64,000 nucleotides of DNA from Armatimonadota bacterium (GTDB taxonomy: Bacteria; Armatimonadota; Chthonomonadetes; Chthonomonadales; Chthonomonadaceae). How positions within the stretch are numbered: position 1 is the stretch's first letter; the number at the start of each line of letters is the position of its first letter. The stretch covers positions 158,738 to 222,737 of the forward strand of contig JAGWMJ010000006.1 of the NCBI GenBank assembly GCA_028871815.1. The letters run 5' to 3'. The notes beneath the pieces are model-generated. The model was not told the origin of the DNA and did no database searches. It saw nothing but the letters and a program-made list of their open reading frames with translations. The position numbers and the translations under genes were made by a program. This document shows, piece by piece, positions 23,448 to 32,299 of the stretch.

Positions 23448-24476
23448 TTAGGCGCCTGGTGTCGCCGGATTGGCCGGTGCGTCGCCGGGTTGGATCGACC
23501 GCTTTGTGCCGAGTGACGGGGCCTTTACGGCCGGGCCGGCCGCCGGCGCCTTGCCGTCACCTGGTTTTTGTCCCGCCGGCACCTGGTTGATCGCCGGTTT
23601 ATGGGCGGTTAGGGCTTTCAGCGAAGAAAGGCCACTCAAAGCGTCGGCGCTGGTCGGGTTGTACTCCAGAGACACATTCAGTGCATTGCGAGCGTCCTCG
23701 GCCCGGCCCGCCATCATATACGCCATGCCCAGATGGTAGTAGATCACATCGGCGGCTTCCGCCTTGGAGCCCAGAGCCGACATGCGGTCGGCTGCCTGCG
23801 TCAGCACATCCACGGCGCCGTTGTAGTCCTTGAGCTTGTAGAGCGCCCATCCGTAGCTGTCTTCGATTTCGGCCAGGAGGGCCGGTTCATTCGCTGTGTC
23901 CGAGTTCTTCCTGGCCGCCCGCAGCGCGTCGGCCAGGTACTGCCTGGCAAGCGGTAAGTTCTGATCGTTCTGAACCATCAAATAGCCGAGCGTGTTCAAC
24001 ACGAACGGGCTGGAGGGATCGATCTTCTGGGCCATGGAGGCTTCGCTGATGGCGCGGAACTGCGGCTTTGCAGTATCTGTTTTGGCATAGGCATCCGCAA
24101 GGCTGCTGTGCAGCACGGCCAGGTCGGTATTGCTCACGTGGCGGCATGCCTGAATTCCACGCTGCAGATACTCCTCCGCCATCGACCACTGACCATAGGT
24201 GCTGAGCAGGCCGGATACTTCCTCGTAGGTGGCAGCCGCCGTTGGCGCCGTGTGCACGTAGTTATCCAGGTAAAAGCGCGCTCTCAGCGTATCGCCTTTG
24301 TGGAGTTCGACACTGGCCTGCTCGAGGTCGGGCGATTGCCGGTGCATCACCTGCGCGATCAGCACCCAGCCGATTACGCCAAGGCCCACGGCCAGCACCA
24401 GACGCAGCACCAGCTGCAGCGCGGTCAGCAGCCCGGATGATTGCCTCAAATTCTGCATCTCCCGGCCATGCCGCAC
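23448..24476 (-). CDS. membrane-anchored TPR protein
   Basis: 342 residues: one N-terminal transmembrane helix (LQLVLRLVLAVGLGVIGWVL), then a periplasmic TPR solenoid (ARFYLDNYVHTAPTAAATYE, YGWALYKLKDYNGAVDVLTQ, YYHLGMAYMMAGRAEDARNAL) and a Pro/Ala/Lys-rich tail after residue 295. GTG 24476 is preceded by GGAG at 5-6 bp; an ATG at 24458 has its purine run too close. It follows the CPBP gene by 24 bp. A scaffold or assembly role is likely but no partner is identifiable. Confidence 0.8.
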   Translation of the reverse strand: MRHGREMQNLRQSSGLLTALQLVLRLVLAVGLGVIGWVLIAQVMHRQSPDLEQASVELHKGDTLRARFYLDNYVHTAPTAAATYEEVSGLLSTYGQWSMAEEYLQRGIQACRHVSNTDLAVLHSSLADAYAKTDTAKPQFRAISEASMAQKIDPSSPFVLNTLGYLMVQNDQNLPLARQYLADALRAARKNSDTANEPALLAEIEDSYGWALYKLKDYNGAVDVLTQAADRMSALGSKAEAADVIYYHLGMAYMMAGRAEDARNALNVSLEYNPTSADALSGLSSLKALTAHKPAINQVPAGQKPGDGKAPAAGPAVKAPSLGTKRSIQPGDAPANPATPGA

Positions 24477-24500
24477 AGCAGCTCCACGGCGGCCGCCAAC

Positions 24501-25622
24501 TTACCGGGAGTGCGGTACAAGCAGGACAATGAAACTTACTCCGTTGTTGATACCGTGCATCATCATTGTTACATACAGCGATCCGGTGGATTCATACGCC
24601 CACGCCAGCAAAACGCCCATCACCACGATGGCGGGCGATGCGATTGGGTTGAAGTGCGCGGCCCCAAACACAAGGCCGCTTACCACCATTCCCACACCGG
24701 GGTTCCACCGACGTTTGATGCAGTTGTAGAGCCAGCCTCGAAACAGCAGCTCTTCGCCGATCGGCACTGCAATCGAGCCGACCAGGGCCATTGCCAGTCG
24801 CATTGGAAAGCTCTTCATTGATTTCGTCATCGCGCCGGCGTCCACGGAGCTGGCCGCGCGCTCGAGTGCGTGGAACCGCGCTGCTCCGAGAGCAAACCGA
24901 TAGAGCTCCGTCACGAAGGCGTCGAGATAGTTCGAGAAGACCAGCAGTCCCACACCAAACAGCAGACCGAGACAAAGCAGGCGCCAGTTCGGCCGTCCAA
25001 GACCCACCGAACGAAGTGAAGCCCCATACAGGCGGAACACCCAGAGTGGCAGGCCAATGAACACGATGTTCTGAATGACCAGCAGAGCGACAGTCATCCA
25101 GGGCTGCTGCAAGTACGCCTGAACGGCATTGGGATCGGCGGCCGCATTTGGGTTGAACAGGAACAGTGGCAGCATCAAGGGCATGACAAGAACAGTGATA
25201 ATCACAATAGCAGCCTGAACGCCCAGATACCAGTGCACGGCGCTCCACCTGGCCGCGAATGGCGGTTTGGGCATGTTTGAAGCGCCCAATGCCTCCTGCT
25301 CGGTGGCGCTGAGATCGAAATTGGGCATACCAGGATCCGGTTCCGCACGCTCGTCACCATCAGACAGGCTAACTTGCGCCGCCGATTCCCGCGCAGGCGG
25401 CTCGATCGCCTCTGAGGTGTCTGCGTCGTCCGGGCGCTCACCTTGCGACTCCGGCCAACCTGTGTCGTCGCCCGGCGCCAGCGGCCGCTCGATCGCCAGC
25501 CGGCAGCGACGGCGGTAGCTCAGCCACACGCCGAGAATGACAGAGTCGGAGATGAGCATGAGGAGCAGAACGATTTGACCGGCAATCGTCATCGCCTGCG
25601 ATGGAGCGGCTTGCAATATCAC
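24501..25622 (-). CDS. CPBP (CAAX/Abi) intramembrane metalloprotease with acidic N-terminal insert
   Basis: 373 residues. One helix at the N-terminus is followed by an acidic, low-complexity cytoplasmic stretch (about residues 45-125). Seven or eight membrane helices then hold the motifs EELLFRG, FGAAHF and MHGINNG with the catalytic Glu-Glu and His residues. The GTG at 25622 overlaps the ABC ATPase stop by 4 bp and has GGAG 7 bp upstream, which favours it over a GTG three codons earlier. Substrate unknown. The ATPase next to it has no permease gene, so this protein could be its membrane partner, though that is speculative. Confidence 0.85.
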   Translation of the reverse strand: MILQAAPSQAMTIAGQIVLLLMLISDSVILGVWLSYRRRCRLAIERPLAPGDDTGWPESQGERPDDADTSEAIEPPARESAAQVSLSDGDERAEPDPGMPNFDLSATEQEALGASNMPKPPFAARWSAVHWYLGVQAAIVIITVLVMPLMLPLFLFNPNAAADPNAVQAYLQQPWMTVALLVIQNIVFIGLPLWVFRLYGASLRSVGLGRPNWRLLCLGLLFGVGLLVFSNYLDAFVTELYRFALGAARFHALERAASSVDAGAMTKSMKSFPMRLAMALVGSIAVPIGEELLFRGWLYNCIKRRWNPGVGMVVSGLVFGAAHFNPIASPAIVVMGVLLAWAYESTGSLYVTMMMHGINNGVSFIVLLVPHSR

Positions 25623-26377
25623 GAGATGCACTCCGTTTCAAGCCGGGTTAGGCCGGCGCCCTGGCCACTCGACCCCGTTCGAGCCAGGAAGACCTCCTCC
25701 AACGAACCGCTCTCGCAGCAGACTTCCGCCACCGTGCCCAGTGCGATTAGCCGTCCCCGGTGGATGATCCCAATTCGATTGCAAATCTTCTCCGCGATCT
25801 CCAGGATGTGCGTCGAGATGAAAACCGCACAGCCGTCGCGGCACAGTGACTTCAGAACCTCGCGCATGGTTCTTGCTCCGTCGGGATCCAGGCCGACGGT
25901 GGGTTCATCCAGGAAGAGCACGCGAGGCGCGTGAATGAGCGCGCCTGCAAATGCGATCTTCTGCCGCATGCCGCGTGAGTAGCTCCCAATCAATTGCCTG
26001 GCCTTGGACCCCAGCTCGAAAAGCTCGAGAAGCTCCGGTATGCGTGCTGATCGCGCTCGCGCATCCACCGAGTAGAGATCGGCCATAAACTGAAGGAACT
26101 CGATGCCCGTCAGCTTTTCATAGAGGAAAGGATTATCCGGCACATAACCGAACGTGCGGCGCGCCTCGATCGGCTGCGTTTGGATGTCGAAACCGCAGAT
26201 ACGCGCGGATCCACCCGTCGGCCTGAGCAAGCCGGTCATCAGTTTGATGCTGGTTGTTTTTCCGGCGCCGTTCGGGCCTAGAAACCCGAAGAGTTCGCCG
26301 CCGGGAACCGTGAGCGTGAGCTCGTCCACAGCCAGGAGACCGTCGAACTGCCGCGAAAGCTGCCTGCACTCGATCAA
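25619..26377 (-). CDS. ABC transporter ATP-binding protein (ABC-2/bacitracin-type)
   Basis: 252 residues: Walker A GPNGAGKTT, the VPDNPFLYEKLTG Q-loop region, signature YSRGMRQK, Walker B VLFLDEPTVGLDP and H-loop STH. Family members drive ABC-2 exporters of drugs, lipids or peptides. TTG start overlaps the prmC stop (TTGA). No ABC-2 permease is adjacent; the next gene encodes a CPBP protease. The C-terminal 40 residues are short and polar. Confidence 0.88.
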   Translation of the reverse strand: MIECRQLSRQFDGLLAVDELTLTVPGGELFGFLGPNGAGKTTSIKLMTGLLRPTGGSARICGFDIQTQPIEARRTFGYVPDNPFLYEKLTGIEFLQFMADLYSVDARARSARIPELLELFELGSKARQLIGSYSRGMRQKIAFAGALIHAPRVLFLDEPTVGLDPDGARTMREVLKSLCRDGCAVFISTHILEIAEKICNRIGIIHRGRLIALGTVAEVCCESGSLEEVFLARTGSSGQGAGLTRLETECIS

Positions 26378-27243
26378 GCCGGAATCTCCGCGACCAGCAG
26401 ACGATCGATACCGGCCAGATCTTTCATGGCGCGCGTCTGCAAAAAGCCGGCTCTTTCCGCGAGCTGCTTCAGTGCGCCGATCTGGCCAATTCCCACTTCC
26501 ATCATCAGGGCGCCACCTGGGGCCAGCACGCCGGCGGCCTGACGAATAACCTCCGCCGGCAGCTCCAGTCCGGTTGGTCCGCCATCCAGCGCAATGCGCG
26601 GCTCATGGCGCACCTCCGGCGGCAGGCACTCTATCGCGCCGCTGCTGATGTAGGGTGGATTGCACAGAATCAGGTCCAATCCGCCGCGGACGGCTTTGAG
26701 GAGGGAGGCGCACATGAAGGCGCACCGCCGCTGGATGCCGTGGCGTACGGCATTCCTGCCGGCAATCTCAATGGCGGCGGCGGAGAGATCGATGAAGAGC
26801 ACCGATGCCGCAGGGCGGTGGATGGCGGTGGCGATTCCGACGCAGCCGCTGCCCGTGCAGACGTCGACCACGCGTGCAGCTGGCCTCCCGGCAAGAAACT
26901 CGAGCGCGGCCTCCACCATCAGCTCCGTCTCCGGGCGGGGCACAAGCACGCCCGGACCAACGAGGAAGGGAATGCCATAGAACTCCTGTATACCGCGCAC
27001 CCATGCAAAGGGCTCACGGCGCTCCCGGCGTTGAATCCAGCCCCGAAACCGCCCGAGTTGGCCGGCGTCCGGCGCCGCGACGGTGCCCGCGATGATCTGT
27101 GTGCGTGTGGCGTTCACTGCGTCGGCTAGAAGCACCTGCGCTTCCAACCTGGGCTGCTCGATACCTGCTTCGGCCAGTGCCCGCGAAGCGTCGTCAACCA
27201 GCTGCCGCAATGTCGCCGCGCCAGAGTACGCCTGAGCGCTCAC
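26374..27243 (-). CDS. prmC: peptide chain release factor N5-glutamine methyltransferase
   Basis: 289 residues. The N-terminal helical domain (LRQLVDDASRALAEAGIEQP, EAQVLLADAV) contacts the release factor. The methyltransferase domain has VVDVCTGSGCVGIATA (SAM binding), a FIDLS acidic loop and the catalytic NPPY. It methylates the Gln of the release-factor GGQ motif. The GTG start overlaps the prfA stop by 4 bp, the classic prfA-prmC pairing. C-terminus ends DLAGIDRLLVAEI as in homologues. Confidence 0.95.
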   Translation of the reverse strand: MSAQAYSGAATLRQLVDDASRALAEAGIEQPRLEAQVLLADAVNATRTQIIAGTVAAPDAGQLGRFRGWIQRRERREPFAWVRGIQEFYGIPFLVGPGVLVPRPETELMVEAALEFLAGRPAARVVDVCTGSGCVGIATAIHRPAASVLFIDLSAAAIEIAGRNAVRHGIQRRCAFMCASLLKAVRGGLDLILCNPPYISSGAIECLPPEVRHEPRIALDGGPTGLELPAEVIRQAAGVLAPGGALMMEVGIGQIGALKQLAERAGFLQTRAMKDLAGIDRLLVAEIPA

Positions 27244-28325
27244 GCCGCAGCGCTCTCCTGCAGCTTCAGCGCCTGGTCAAACGTGATGAGTTCATCGATA
27301 AACGACTGGATGTCGCCGTCCAGTACACCCGCCACATTGTGGAGCGTCTTGTTGATGCGATGGTCTGTGACACGGCCATCCGGAAAGTTGTACGTGCGAA
27401 TCTTTTCGCTGCGTTCTCCAGAGCCGACCTGCAGCCTCCGGGCATTGGTCATTTCGGCGTTGGCTCGAGCCAATTCCGCTTCGTACAGGCGGGAGCGAAG
27501 CACCACCCATGCCTTGGTTTTGTTCTGCAATTGGCTTCGCTCGTCCTGACATGTGACCACGAGACCGGTAGGCTTGTGGGTAAGCCGTATGGCGGTGGCG
27601 ACTTTCTGTACGTTCTGTCCACCGGCGCTCGAGGCATGGTATACATCCTCCACCACGTCGTTGCGGTCGATCTCCACGTCCACTTCCTCGGCCTCTGGGA
27701 GAACCGCCACCGTGACCGTGGAGGTCTGGATGCGTCCGCTCGACTCGGTGACGGGCACGCGCTGCACCCGGTGGACGCCGCCCTCAAACTTGAGCTGGCT
27801 CCAGGCGCCGCGACCCGCAACTTCGCATGTTACTTCCTGAATGCCGCCCAAACCGGTTTCCTGCAAACTCAGCGTCTCCAGTTTCCAGTGGCGCCGCTCC
27901 GCATATCGCGCGTACATCCGGAATATCTCGGCAGCAAACAGGCGCGCTTCCTCACCACCCGCAGCCGCTCTTATCTCCATAATTACATTACGACTATCAT
28001 TGCGATCTTGTGGGAGGAGAAGCGTCCGGATCTGGCTATCCAGCTCCGCCTGGCGGTTTCGCATCTCGTCGAGCATCTCCTGGGCGGCAATCCGCTCGTC
28101 GGCCTCGGAAGCGGCTACAAGCTCTTCCGCCTCTGGAATATCGGTGGACAGCTGCCGGTATTCACGAAATGCGAGCGCTACGCTTTCAAGTTCGTTGCGT
28201 GAGCGCGCCAGTTGGGTGTACAGCTGGTAGTCACTGCCGATCTCCGGATCATTGATCTGGGCAAGCAGATCGGTATAGCGTCGATCGATCTCTTCGAGAC
28301 GCGGAAGTGCAGCTTCGAGGGACAA
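27240..28325 (-). CDS. prfA: peptide chain release factor 1
   Basis: 361 residues from the TTG at 28325 (SLEAALPRLEEIDRRY), matching the usual RF1 length; the open frame continues upstream but that part is not family-like. The stop-codon recognition motif is P-V-T (RVPVTESSGRIQTS) and the catalytic motif is SSAGGQNVQ. C-terminal RTYNFPDGRVTDHRI is standard. It releases peptides at UAA and UAG. No good Shine-Dalgarno is visible for the TTG, so the start is the uncertain part. Confidence 0.95.
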   Translation of the reverse strand: MSLEAALPRLEEIDRRYTDLLAQINDPEIGSDYQLYTQLARSRNELESVALAFREYRQLSTDIPEAEELVAASEADERIAAQEMLDEMRNRQAELDSQIRTLLLPQDRNDSRNVIMEIRAAAGGEEARLFAAEIFRMYARYAERRHWKLETLSLQETGLGGIQEVTCEVAGRGAWSQLKFEGGVHRVQRVPVTESSGRIQTSTVTVAVLPEAEEVDVEIDRNDVVEDVYHASSAGGQNVQKVATAIRLTHKPTGLVVTCQDERSQLQNKTKAWVVLRSRLYEAELARANAEMTNARRLQVGSGERSEKIRTYNFPDGRVTDHRINKTLHNVAGVLDGDIQSFIDELITFDQALKLQESAAA

Positions 28326-28703
28326 ATTGTGAGGTGGCCGATCGTCCTTAAGGTAGACGCCGGTATTCGACGCCCTGGCGCCATTGTACCCAACCGTATT
28401 CCGGGGCTTGTGTTTTGCCCAGGGCTGCGGGCGCAACGCAGCGCCGGGGCAAGTTCAAAATCGACTGCGCCACAGGCTCCGCGTCATTCCCGCCGCACTA
28501 CCATTCGCAGCGGTCAAGCTGTCTGGAAGAGCGGTCCGCCGAAACCATGCGCCGCTTGACTATCCTATGCTCGCCGCAGGCCGGACCGGCCGCGCGACGA
28601 CCGCAGTCAAAATTCGCTATACTGGTGGGCCGCGGCCGTACGCGCTGCGCCGGCGCCCTCGCGGCAGCGGGCACGGCAATGAAGATCAGGAAGGATGACA
28701 CAC
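28326..28703. other. 378-bp divergent intergenic region (prfA / DinB-like)
   Basis: No gene seen. Upstream of the DinB-like gene there is a plus-strand -10-like TATACT at 28618-28623 without a good -35, and an isolated TTGACT at 28556-28561. The prfA side has an open frame to 28436 that does not resemble RF1. No strong terminator or palindrome. Confidence 0.4.
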
Positions 28704-29186
28704 ATGGAAAGCCTGGCAGCAACTTGCAAAGAGAGCGCAGTGCGCGGTATGGAGCGCTTCCTGAAGACGTTCTCATTCGTACCGGATGACAAGCTGACCT
28801 GGACGCCGACGCCAACGGCCAAGTCCGCCATCCGGATCGCCGCTCATACCGCTCTCACAGCGGGCAATATGGCCCGCGTGATCCGTGCCGGGACGTTTCC
28901 GGGGCGTGACGAGTTCCTTGAGCGGATGGCGCAATCAACCGCGGCCGAAGCGGCACTGACGAGCCGCACTGAGATTGAGAGCGAGTACCGGAAGAATACG
29001 GCTGAGGTGCTTGCGGCATTGGACTCCCTGACGCCGGAACAGATCGGCGCTTCGCTGGAGACCGGGTTCGGGCAGCCGATGCCGATGACGCTGCTGATGC
29101 AGATGCCGGGTATTCACGGGATGTCTCACGCCGCGCAGATTGAGTATCTTCAGACCTGCTGGGGCGACCAGGAGATGCACTTCTAA
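28704..29186 (+). CDS. DinB-like four-helix-bundle protein
   Basis: 160 residues, all helical. ESLAATCKESAVRGMERFLKT begins helix 1, and the metal-binding histidines fit H (IAAHTALTAGNMARVI) in helix 2 and H-G-x-S-H (GIHGMSHAAQIEYLQ) in helix 4. This is the DinB/YfiT arrangement. ATG 28704 is preceded by AGGAAGG with 9-bp spacing; an ATG at 28695 touches that site. It stands alone, converging with the acetyltransferase gene. Members are metal-dependent thiol transferases or of unknown function. Confidence 0.82.
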   Translation: MESLAATCKESAVRGMERFLKTFSFVPDDKLTWTPTPTAKSAIRIAAHTALTAGNMARVIRAGTFPGRDEFLERMAQSTAAEAALTSRTEIESEYRKNTAEVLAALDSLTPEQIGASLETGFGQPMPMTLLMQMPGIHGMSHAAQIEYLQTCWGDQEMHF

Positions 29187-29211
29187 ACCATGTGCGTTGC
29201 GCGGGCTCCAT

Positions 29212-29823
29212 CTACGATCGAGATGCTGCGCTTGAGCCCCCATTCGGACCGCTGCCCGGCACAGTTCGAGCAACTACCCAGTGGTGCATTCCCAGCCGCC
29301 GAACCCGCGCGAACCCTTCGCGCTCAAACATGGCGAGCGTGCCCCCGTGCAGAAACGATGACGAGGTTTTGCGGCCTTCCACGTCTTCCGGATACGCCTC
29401 AACCGCTCCGCCGCCCAGCCGGGCGATCTCCTCAAGCGCGGCCTTCAGCGCCATGTTCGCCAGCCCTCGTTTGCGGTAGCCTTTGCCAACGAAGAAGCAG
29501 GTGATTCGCCAGTCCGGCAGCTTATCCAGGCCGGTCTCATACTGTTTTCGGTGCTTGATGTTGCGGAGTTCGTCAGGCGGACCGAATTGGCACCAGGCTA
29601 TTGCCGTGTCGCCCTCGAAGACCATCGCCGCCTGCGCTCGACCCTCGCGAACGAGTCGCTCCTTCGTCTCGCGGTACGGCTTGCACTGGCCTTTCGGTCC
29701 GGTCGGATCGAGGTGGAAAGCAATACACCAGCATCCGCCCCAAATGCCGCCGTTGGCAGCAACCAGCCGGTCGAACTCCGGCCATGTGCTCTCGTCGAGC
29801 ATCCGGACCGTCAACTCTGGCAT
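29212..29823 (-). CDS. GNAT family N-acetyltransferase
   Basis: 203 residues. The fold shows ELTVRMLDESTWPEFDRLV, an aromatic/Cys-rich GGIWGGCWCIAFH segment, the acceptor strand TAIAWCQFGPPDELRNIKHR and the acetyl-CoA motif VGKGYRKRGLANMALKAAL. A FEREGFARVRRLGMHHWVV end is typical. GGGAG 9 bp before ATG 29823. The long form with GGCWC resembles uncharacterised N-acetyltransferases; no substrate can be proposed. It stands alone between DinB-like and VOC genes. Confidence 0.88.
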   Translation of the reverse strand: MPELTVRMLDESTWPEFDRLVAANGGIWGGCWCIAFHLDPTGPKGQCKPYRETKERLVREGRAQAAMVFEGDTAIAWCQFGPPDELRNIKHRKQYETGLDKLPDWRITCFFVGKGYRKRGLANMALKAALEEIARLGGGAVEAYPEDVEGRKTSSSFLHGGTLAMFEREGFARVRRLGMHHWVVARTVPGSGPNGGSSAASRS

Positions 29824-29859
29824 CACTTCACGCTCCCGGTTGCAAACCCATGCGACTTG

Positions 29860-29880
29860 TCGACCGGCGTTAACGGTCGA
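29860..29880. promoter_or_regulatory. inverted repeat upstream of the GNAT gene
   Basis: TCGACCG, a 7-bp centre (GCGTTAA) and CGGTCGA form a perfect 7-bp inverted repeat about 37 bp before the GNAT start codon. It may be an operator or leader hairpin; there is no T-tract. Confidence 0.35.
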
Positions 29881-30010
29881 TCATCGTCATCACAGATGCA
29901 CGTTATCTCGGAATTGTACTAACAGAACCAGCGGGCCAGGCAGGTCGTGGGCGTAGGCGCCATGGATCCCACGACGCCTCTCAGACGGCCATCAAGCGCG
30001 ACAGGCATCC

Positions 30011-30496
30011 TCAGCCGCGACGCGCCGCCTCGATGGCTGCGATGTCGATCTTTGTCATCTGCATCATCGCATCGAAGGCGCGCTTGGCGGCCGCCGGATC
30101 GGGATCGGCGATGCCTTCCACAAGGACGGCCGGCGTGATCTGCCATGAGATGCCCCATTTATCCTTGCACCAGCCGCAAACACTTTCCTGGCCACCGTTG
30201 CCGACGATCGCGTTCCAGTAGCGATCGGTCTCTTCCTGGTCCGTGGTAGATACCTGAAACGAGAACGCCTCGTTGTGCGTGAACGCGGATCCTCCGTTGA
30301 GACCGAGGCATGGGACGCCCATCACCGTAAACTGCACGGTCAGAACGTCGCCTTTCTTGCCGGAGGGATAGTCGCCGGGCGCGCGGCAAACGGCACCTAT
30401 GGCGGAATCCGGAAAGGTTCTGGCGTAAAACAGCGCAGCCTCCTCGGCGTTGCCATCGTACCAGAGACAAATCGTATTCTTTGCCGGTTTATCCAT
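30011..30496 (-). CDS. VOC-superfamily protein (PhnB / 3-demethylubiquinone methyltransferase-like)
   Basis: 161 residues. NTICLWYDGNAEEAALFYARTFPDS, VQFTVMGVPCLGLNGGSAFTH, NEAFSFQVSTTDQEETDRYW and CGWCKDKWGISWQITP are the repeating beta-alpha-beta segments of PhnB-type glyoxalase-fold proteins. The last 40 residues (AKRAFDAMMQMTKIDIAAIE) are the usual helical tail. GGGAG 9 bp before ATG. A perfect minus-strand -10 hexamer TATAAT lies at 30522-30517, without a good -35. Biochemical function of the family is not settled. Confidence 0.88.
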   Translation of the reverse strand: MDKPAKNTICLWYDGNAEEAALFYARTFPDSAIGAVCRAPGDYPSGKKGDVLTVQFTVMGVPCLGLNGGSAFTHNEAFSFQVSTTDQEETDRYWNAIVGNGGQESVCGWCKDKWGISWQITPAVLVEGIADPDPAAAKRAFDAMMQMTKIDIAAIEAARRG

Positions 30497-30707
30497 GTTC
30501 GTGGTCTCCCACTTCCATTATACAACAGGCGTTAGGCGCGTCCGGACCGCAGCGTCAAGCGCGGGTGCGGCCAGCGAGGCACTTGCCGGCTCGAGTCGAT
30601 TGTGCCGCAAACATATCTGCGGGAACGCACTCGAAGTGGATCCGTCCGCCGGAGATTGACCGCATTCTCACCCCGATCGTCACGCGTCACCAGGATTTAG
30701 GCGCAGT

Positions 30708-31259
30708 TCACTTGCTGGACGGCGGATCCATCAGCTTGCCACTTCGGGCTAGTTCGGGGTCGGTGCATGCCGCCAGGTTGAAGCAGCACGGCCGTCGATG
30801 CTTGCCGCCTAGTTTAGAGATGGTTTTGTCGATGCGTATGGCGCGCGTATTCGCGTTGCGGGTTTCATTGACCCATCGAACCCATTCCCAGCGCGCCATC
30901 GGCGTGATATCGCTCCATTTGTCCTGGACGTCCCGCGGCGCAGCTTTCAAAGCATTTACAAGGTCTTCCGGCACCTCGGGTTCCGGCCATTCATCGGCTA
31001 TCTCAAGCACCAGGCTCGCCCGGTCACCCGCTCCGATGCCGAGGGCCGCTTGCAGTCCGGCATCCACGCGCATCCAATGTCCAAAACGCCCGTCCGGTTC
31101 CAGGACGGTCCGGAATACGCGGCTGTTGATCGTGCCGTTTACAGCCACCTGCCCGCGTGACGGCAATTTGGCGCTCGTTTCCGCAGGCACCTTGAGAATA
31201 GTCTGTTCCTTAAGAGCGAACAGCTCGGCTTCAAAGCGGATGGAAACAGCAGGTGTCAT
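30708..31259 (-). CDS. DUF1905/YdeI-OmdA family protein
   Basis: 183 residues. The first 95 form the DUF1905 beta-barrel (FEAELFALKEQTILKVPAET, SRGQVAVNGTINSRVFRTVL, GHWMRVDAGLQAALGIGAGD). The rest is the YdeI/OmdA helical domain (VPEDLVNALKAAPRDVQDKW, EWVRWVNETRNANTRAIRID). ATG 31259 chosen; the upstream frame is not family-like. Downstream of the nucleotidyltransferase pair on the same strand but 163 bp away. Function unknown. Confidence 0.85.
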   Translation of the reverse strand: MTPAVSIRFEAELFALKEQTILKVPAETSAKLPSRGQVAVNGTINSRVFRTVLEPDGRFGHWMRVDAGLQAALGIGAGDRASLVLEIADEWPEPEVPEDLVNALKAAPRDVQDKWSDITPMARWEWVRWVNETRNANTRAIRIDKTISKLGGKHRRPCCFNLAACTDPELARSGKLMDPPSSK

Positions 31260-31422
31260 GGTCGTACCGGCCCGATCGTTGTCAGCGTGCGAGCTGCTCG
31301 CGGTCAATGCGTCTCATCTCGTCGGGAGCCATGCTGAGTACAAACGTAAATCGCTCGGCCCAATCGCGGCGAGCGTGCGGGCTGCCAAAACCCTACCGAG
31401 GATGGAATCCACTCTCTCCCGG

Positions 31423-32010
31423 TCAGAAACCCGCACCGACCGGATCGGTGAGGAGCGGTTCGATTGTAGACCACAACTCAGGCGCTTCCAGCAATGTCGC
31501 ATACTGTTCAACCCAGAACCGGATTCGGGACCGGTCTATAGCAGGATGCACTTCCGCAATCGTTTGGATGTCGGCACGGTCCTGGTGTCGGTTTGCAATT
31601 GCTTTCAGGATGATCAAATCCTCAGGCGTCGGGAGACGTACTTTCAACTCCCCATCCAGATGTTCGGTTGACCTCTCGATGACTTCTGCCTCAAAGTGCA
31701 TGCAACCAAGAGCGATGTCGATTGCCATGCCGCTACGTTGGTGCGTCAGTCCAACAAAGCGCGCCTGCCGGGCGAAGTTGCCCATCCCGCGAGAGCGGGG
31801 GACGAAGCCGCGGGCTTCCAGGTCCGCTAGAAGCGCATCGACGTGTTCGGTGTCAAACATCACAAGGGCATCCACGACTCGGGTGTACCTTGGTCTGGCC
31901 ACAAGGCACACTGCTACACCGCCGATCACCACCGCTTTCAGCTTCAGTCGCTCAAATGCGTTGGCGAGGTCCGCCAACGCTGCAACATGCGTTTCAGCTA
32001 ACGGATTCAT
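31423..32010 (-). CDS. nucleotidyltransferase-fold protein (DUF6036-like), altered active site
   Basis: 195 residues. AVVIGGVAVCLVARPRYTRVVDALV matches the GG...R.T.D.D region of minimal nucleotidyltransferases, but the first of the two metal-binding aspartates is Val45; D47 remains. A later strand MAIDIALG supplies the third acidic site and LPTPEDLIILKAIANRHQD follows as in the family. ATG 32010 lies inside the last codons of the upstream small gene (17-bp overlap), so the two are coupled. Relatives are toxins or antitoxins; here loss of a catalytic Asp suggests reduced or different activity. Confidence 0.75.
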   Translation of the reverse strand: MNPLAETHVAALADLANAFERLKLKAVVIGGVAVCLVARPRYTRVVDALVMFDTEHVDALLADLEARGFVPRSRGMGNFARQARFVGLTHQRSGMAIDIALGCMHFEAEVIERSTEHLDGELKVRLPTPEDLIILKAIANRHQDRADIQTIAEVHPAIDRSRIRFWVEQYATLLEAPELWSTIEPLLTDPVGAGF

Positions 32011-32230
32011 GATAGCGCGCCCGAATCTTCTCCCATCGCTCCGCCACAGAGTTGCTAGCGTATAGCGGCGCCCTTTGCGGGATTCGTTCGGCAAACTGTA
32101 TGATCGCGGCGTAGTCGCGGAGCTTCTCTGGGAACGTCGCCTTCCGCCACTCCTGGACTTCAAAGCGGTGAAATGCTTCATATCCGGCACGCTGCTCGCG
32201 TACAACCTGCTTCATCTCTTCCAGTGTCAT
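31994..32230 (-). CDS. small partner protein of the nucleotidyltransferase
   Basis: 78 residues, helical and charged (TLEEMKQVVREQRAGYEAFH, RFEVQEWRKATFPEKLRDYA). ATG has GAGGG 8 bp upstream. It overlaps the nucleotidyltransferase start by 17 bp, the layout of AbiE-type and related two-gene systems in which a small protein precedes the nucleotidyltransferase. I do not recognise a DNA-binding motif. A toxin-antitoxin role is inferred from layout only. Confidence 0.65.
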   Translation of the reverse strand: MTLEEMKQVVREQRAGYEAFHRFEVQEWRKATFPEKLRDYAAIIQFAERIPQRAPLYASNSVAERWEKIRARYHESVS

Positions 32231-32299
32231 CCCGATCGCCCTCGCTAATCAGACTTCGGCCGTGTTGTAGTGGCCAGCTGTGCCATCTGCTGAGCTGAA

